A stretch of 44,139 nucleotides of DNA from Chlamydiales bacterium (GTDB lineage: Bacteria > Chlamydiota > Chlamydiia > Chlamydiales > SM23-39), in NCBI GenBank assembly GCA_028278035.1, contig JANQFC010000086.1, positions 1 through 44,139 on the forward strand. The letters are read 5' to 3'. This document shows, piece after piece, positions 41,957 to 44,139 of the stretch. Both the position numbers and the translations under genes were made by a program. Numbering within the stretch: position 1 is the first letter of the stretch; each line of letters starts with the position of its first letter. The notes under the pieces were generated by a model. The model was not told the origin of the DNA. It ran no database searches and worked only from the letters and a program-made list of their open reading frames with translations.

Positions 41957-43376
41957 TCTAGAGAAAAAAGGAGATTGTCAGTTTTTGCTTCCAAAAGAAG
42001 GAAAAATGAGAGTTCCTGGTCTTATTATAGCGAAAGAAAAATTATTAGAAGTAATAAAAGAAGACAAGTCTATAGAGCAGGTAAAAAATGTGGCAACACT
42101 TCCTGGAATAGTGGGATATTCTATTGCTATGCCGGATATCCATTGGGGCTATGGTTTTCCAATAGGCGGAGTTGCTGCAATGGATATAGAAAAAGGGGTT
42201 ATCAGTCCGGGAGGGGTTGGCTATGATATTAACTGTGGAGTTAGAATAGCAATGCTGCCTATGACTTTTTCTGATCTCAAAGAAAAATATGGCAATAAAA
42301 TAATCAAGCGCATTTTCGAATTAGTGCCTTCTGGTGTTGGTTATGGTCATAGAGGTGAAAAACATTTATCGGATATAGACTATAAAGAGCTTTTGGAAAA
42401 AGGAGCCGAATGGTCTATTGAACAGGGATTTGGAGTAGATAGTGATTTGGAAAACATTGAAAGTTTGGGTAAAATTGAAGGGGCTGAGATATCGGCTGTG
42501 TCGAATCATGCAAAAGACAGAGGAAAAAAACAGCTGGGAACACTAGGCTCCGGCAATCACTTTATAGAAATCGGCAGAGTTGAAAAATTGTTATATCCAG
42601 AAATAGCTTCAGCCTGGGATATTAAAGAAAATCAGGCCTATGTATTAATACATACAGGTTCTCGTGGGTTTGGACATCAAACGTGTCAGGATACTTTAAA
42701 TTATTTCATTAAAAAAGGATATGATAAAGGGCTTCCCGACAGACAGTTAGTTGCAGCTCCCATTAAATCTGATGATGGTAAAAAATATTTTGCTGCAATG
42801 GCGGCTGCAGCAAATTATGCATTTAATAATCGTCAGCAAATACTTCATTTAGTAAGACAGGCCATAAAGGATGTGTGCGCTATTAATCCGGAGGAAATAA
42901 AGCTTTTATATGATGTTTGTCATAATATTGCCAAATTCGAAGAACATAAATTTGAAGGTAAATTAAAAAAGCTCTGCGTGCATAGAAAAGGAGCTACAAG
43001 AGCTTTCGGCCCTAATTCAAAAGAATTAAGCCCCATTTTTCAAAAAACAGGCCAGCCTGTTTTAGTCCCGGGAGATATGGGAACCGCAAGTTATATATTA
43101 GTAGGAAAGGGAAATAGTTGGACATGGTCGTCATCTTGTCATGGGGCCGGAAGGTCAAGATCTAGAAAAGAGTCTATGAAAGCCTGGAAGGGAAAAGATT
43201 TAAAATCTTATATGATGAATCGAGGCATAGAGGTTTATGCAAAGTCTTATTCTACAATAGCAGAAGAAATGCCGGATGCATATAAGAATGTAGATATTGT
43301 AGTAGATACAGTGCATGATGCTAATCTGGCTGCAAAAGTAGCAAGACTAATACCTGTTTATGTCATTAAGGGATGA
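41949..43376 (+). CDS. rtcB: RNA-splicing ligase RtcB
   Basis: 475 residues. Joins RNA with 3'-phosphate or 2',3'-cyclic phosphate to 5'-OH ends, using GTP and Mn2+. Metal ligands and nucleophile by comparison with the Pyrococcus enzyme: D93 and C96 in GYDINCGVRI, H204 in SGNHFIEIG, H235 in LIHTGSRGFGH, H325 in YDVCHNIAK, and the guanylylated H398 in SSSCHGAGRSRSRK. All are present, so it should be active. The ATG lies inside the end of the fusion gene (overlap ATGTATAA), which supplies its archease activator. Confidence 0.97.
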   Translation: MYNLEKKGDCQFLLPKEGKMRVPGLIIAKEKLLEVIKEDKSIEQVKNVATLPGIVGYSIAMPDIHWGYGFPIGGVAAMDIEKGVISPGGVGYDINCGVRIAMLPMTFSDLKEKYGNKIIKRIFELVPSGVGYGHRGEKHLSDIDYKELLEKGAEWSIEQGFGVDSDLENIESLGKIEGAEISAVSNHAKDRGKKQLGTLGSGNHFIEIGRVEKLLYPEIASAWDIKENQAYVLIHTGSRGFGHQTCQDTLNYFIKKGYDKGLPDRQLVAAPIKSDDGKKYFAAMAAAANYAFNNRQQILHLVRQAIKDVCAINPEEIKLLYDVCHNIAKFEEHKFEGKLKKLCVHRKGATRAFGPNSKELSPIFQKTGQPVLVPGDMGTASYILVGKGNSWTWSSSCHGAGRSRSRKESMKAWKGKDLKSYMMNRGIEVYAKSYSTIAEEMPDAYKNVDIVVDTVHDANLAAKVARLIPVYVIKG

Positions 43377-43763
43377 TTAAAAAAAGAAATAAGTCATATA
43401 AGTTAAATAAATACCTACTGCTAAAAACGCTAGACTAATCCAAGTATAGCCGTGATGTTTTTGCATTTTCTTTGTAAAATTATCCATTGATTTTCTGAAA
43501 AAATTTAAAAACACGCCGAATACTAATAATATCCATCCAAATAAAGTAACTATTATTTGTATGGGGCTTGACCATACATTGTGTAAATTCACAACAATTA
43601 ACCCAAATATCAATATTAAAGATGCCAAGAGTCCAGAAATTTCGCTGGATGCAAGTATTTTATGAATCGTTTTTTTACAGCTTTTTGTGTCTGTTAAATA
43701 AGCAATAGAAGTGATAACAAAAAATAGGCCGAATATTTTTCCTAAAAAAATTGTTAAGTGCAT
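43377..43763 (-). CDS. Second HN[IV]W small membrane protein
   Basis: 128 residues with four TM segments, paralogous to the protein at 12858-13265. The shared core is LHNVWSSPIQIIVTLFGWILL against SHNIWVNHWIVIITFLGWL; both have a short basic loop after TM3 and a final TM ending in FFF. The function is unknown. AGGAG precedes the ATG by 10 bases. It abuts rtcB tail to tail with no gap. Confidence 0.8.
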   Translation of the reverse strand: MHLTIFLGKIFGLFFVITSIAYLTDTKSCKKTIHKILASSEISGLLASLILIFGLIVVNLHNVWSSPIQIIVTLFGWILLVFGVFLNFFRKSMDNFTKKMQKHHGYTWISLAFLAVGIYLTYMTYFFF

Positions 43764-44070
43764 GTATATGTCTCCTATGTATTAATAGCCTTAAATTGCT
43801 TTTTACTATGATTTTAATCTTTTTGTAAATATTTTTTTTAGTTAATTAAATTTATTAATATAGTTAAGGGATATAATTAATTCGTTATAGTTTTTATTAT
43901 ATTATAAAGATAAATGGTCGATTGTTTGAGAAGGCAATTTTTTAAGATAAATTTTAACTTTTTATTTTTTGTCTCTTGCGTTAAACAAATAGTTTTTGTA
44001 TTCTGATTGTTATTCTTTTAAGGCAAAAACCTTAAAAAGAAAAAGTAGCTATTAAGCTGCATTTGTTATT

Positions 44071-44098
44071 TTGACAGTAGAAAAAGAAAAGATATGAT
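44071..44098 (+). promoter_or_regulatory. Strong sigma-70-type promoter pointing out of the window
   Basis: Consensus TTGACA (44071-44076), a 16-base spacer, and TATGAT (44093-44098). Transcription would start near 44105. The gene it drives is outside the window. Confidence 0.7.
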
Positions 44099-44113
44099 AT
44101 AGCCAAGCTTGTG

Positions 44114-44139
44114 CGAGGTTTTTTTATTAAAGGACCTCG
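44114..44139 (+). repeat. Inverted repeat in the leader of the edge promoter
   Basis: CGAGGT (44114-44119) and ACCTCG (44134-44139) can pair over a 14-base loop (T7 ATTAAAGG). It begins about 9 bases after the predicted transcription start. It may be part of a leader hairpin or the beginning of a structured RNA cut by the window end. Confidence 0.4.

Larger units (their letters stand above)
43764..44139. other. Long non-coding stretch at the window edge
   Basis: 376 bases without a plausible reading frame. It holds a short hairpin AAGG-CAAAAA-CCTT near 44022-44035, a strong promoter at 44071-44098 and an inverted repeat at 44114-44139. The layout fits the leader of a structured RNA or a highly expressed operon lying beyond the window. 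Confidence 0.5.

Noticed and set aside
1..44139. CRISPR arrays, insertion sequences, prophage or integrase genes
   Set aside because: No regularly spaced direct repeats, transposase or integrase motifs, or terminal inverted repeats were seen.

Overview
The window is AT-rich (roughly 70% A+T by eye) bacterial DNA. It is densely packed, with about 45 protein genes on both strands, and I found no tRNA, CRISPR array or insertion sequence. Gene content suggests a host-associated or otherwise specialised Gram-negative bacterium with an anaerobic or microaerobic life. Supporting features are two MOMP-like outer-membrane barrel proteins, a glutamate decarboxylase/antiporter acid-resistance cluster, anaerobic class III ribonucleotide reductase, a thioferritin-like DPSL protein, a proton-pumping pyrophosphatase with a three-subunit transhydrogenase, and several exported or effector-like proteins (a CE-clan cysteine protease candidate, a sulfatase-LRR fusion, exported Ntn-hydrolases and an exported cytidine deaminase). 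The barrel proteins resemble the MOMP-like family known from environmental Chlamydiae, so a chlamydia-like (PVC) bacterium is my first guess and Dependentiae my second. This is inference; no rRNA is present to decide it.

Layout. 1-2.8 kb: end of a pseudouridine synthase gene, an RRM protein and an SSS symporter. 2.8-9.6 kb: a protease-like effector candidate, then a minus-strand operon (GadC-like antiporter, GadB, lipoprotein with a glutamine-amidotransferase domain), then a divergent MOMP-like gene. 9.6-13.3 kb: ArsR regulator with two YeeE/YedE half-transporters, a C45 Ntn-hydrolase, YchJ and a small HN[IV]W membrane protein. 13.3-17.8 kb: membrane sulfatase/LRR fusion, metallo-beta-lactamase-fold hydrolase with a coupled 50-residue ORF, an alkyltransferase domain protein and a nitroreductase. 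17.8-25.6 kb: a membrane protein, a C69 dipeptidase with the second MOMP-like protein, an O-antigen-ligase-like protein, a GH130-like propeller, SixA and a beta-lactamase-fold serine hydrolase. 25.6-31.6 kb: energy module (H+-PPase, exported cytidine deaminase, PntAA/PntAB/PntB). 31.6-36.2 kb: ChaB with a virus-like small protein, a C45/phospholipase-B-like lipoprotein, DPSL, YhcC and an alpha/beta hydrolase. 36.1-41 kb: chorismate mutase with a U32 protein, then NrdG/NrdD behind two NrdR-type boxes. 41-44.1 kb: a 2H-phosphoesterase-archease fusion overlapping rtcB, a second HN[IV]W membrane protein, and a strong promoter running off the window edge.

How the genes work together. GadC and GadB consume protons by exchanging glutamate for GABA, and the lipoprotein amidotransferase may release glutamate outside. 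HppA and PntAB tie the proton gradient to pyrophosphate and NADPH. NrdDG makes dNTPs without oxygen. Chorismate mutase plausibly supplies prephenate to the U32 enzyme for RNA hydroxylation. The fusion protein and RtcB form an RNA-end repair/ligation pair. Convergent genes repeatedly meet at or inside their stop codons, which shows strong compaction.
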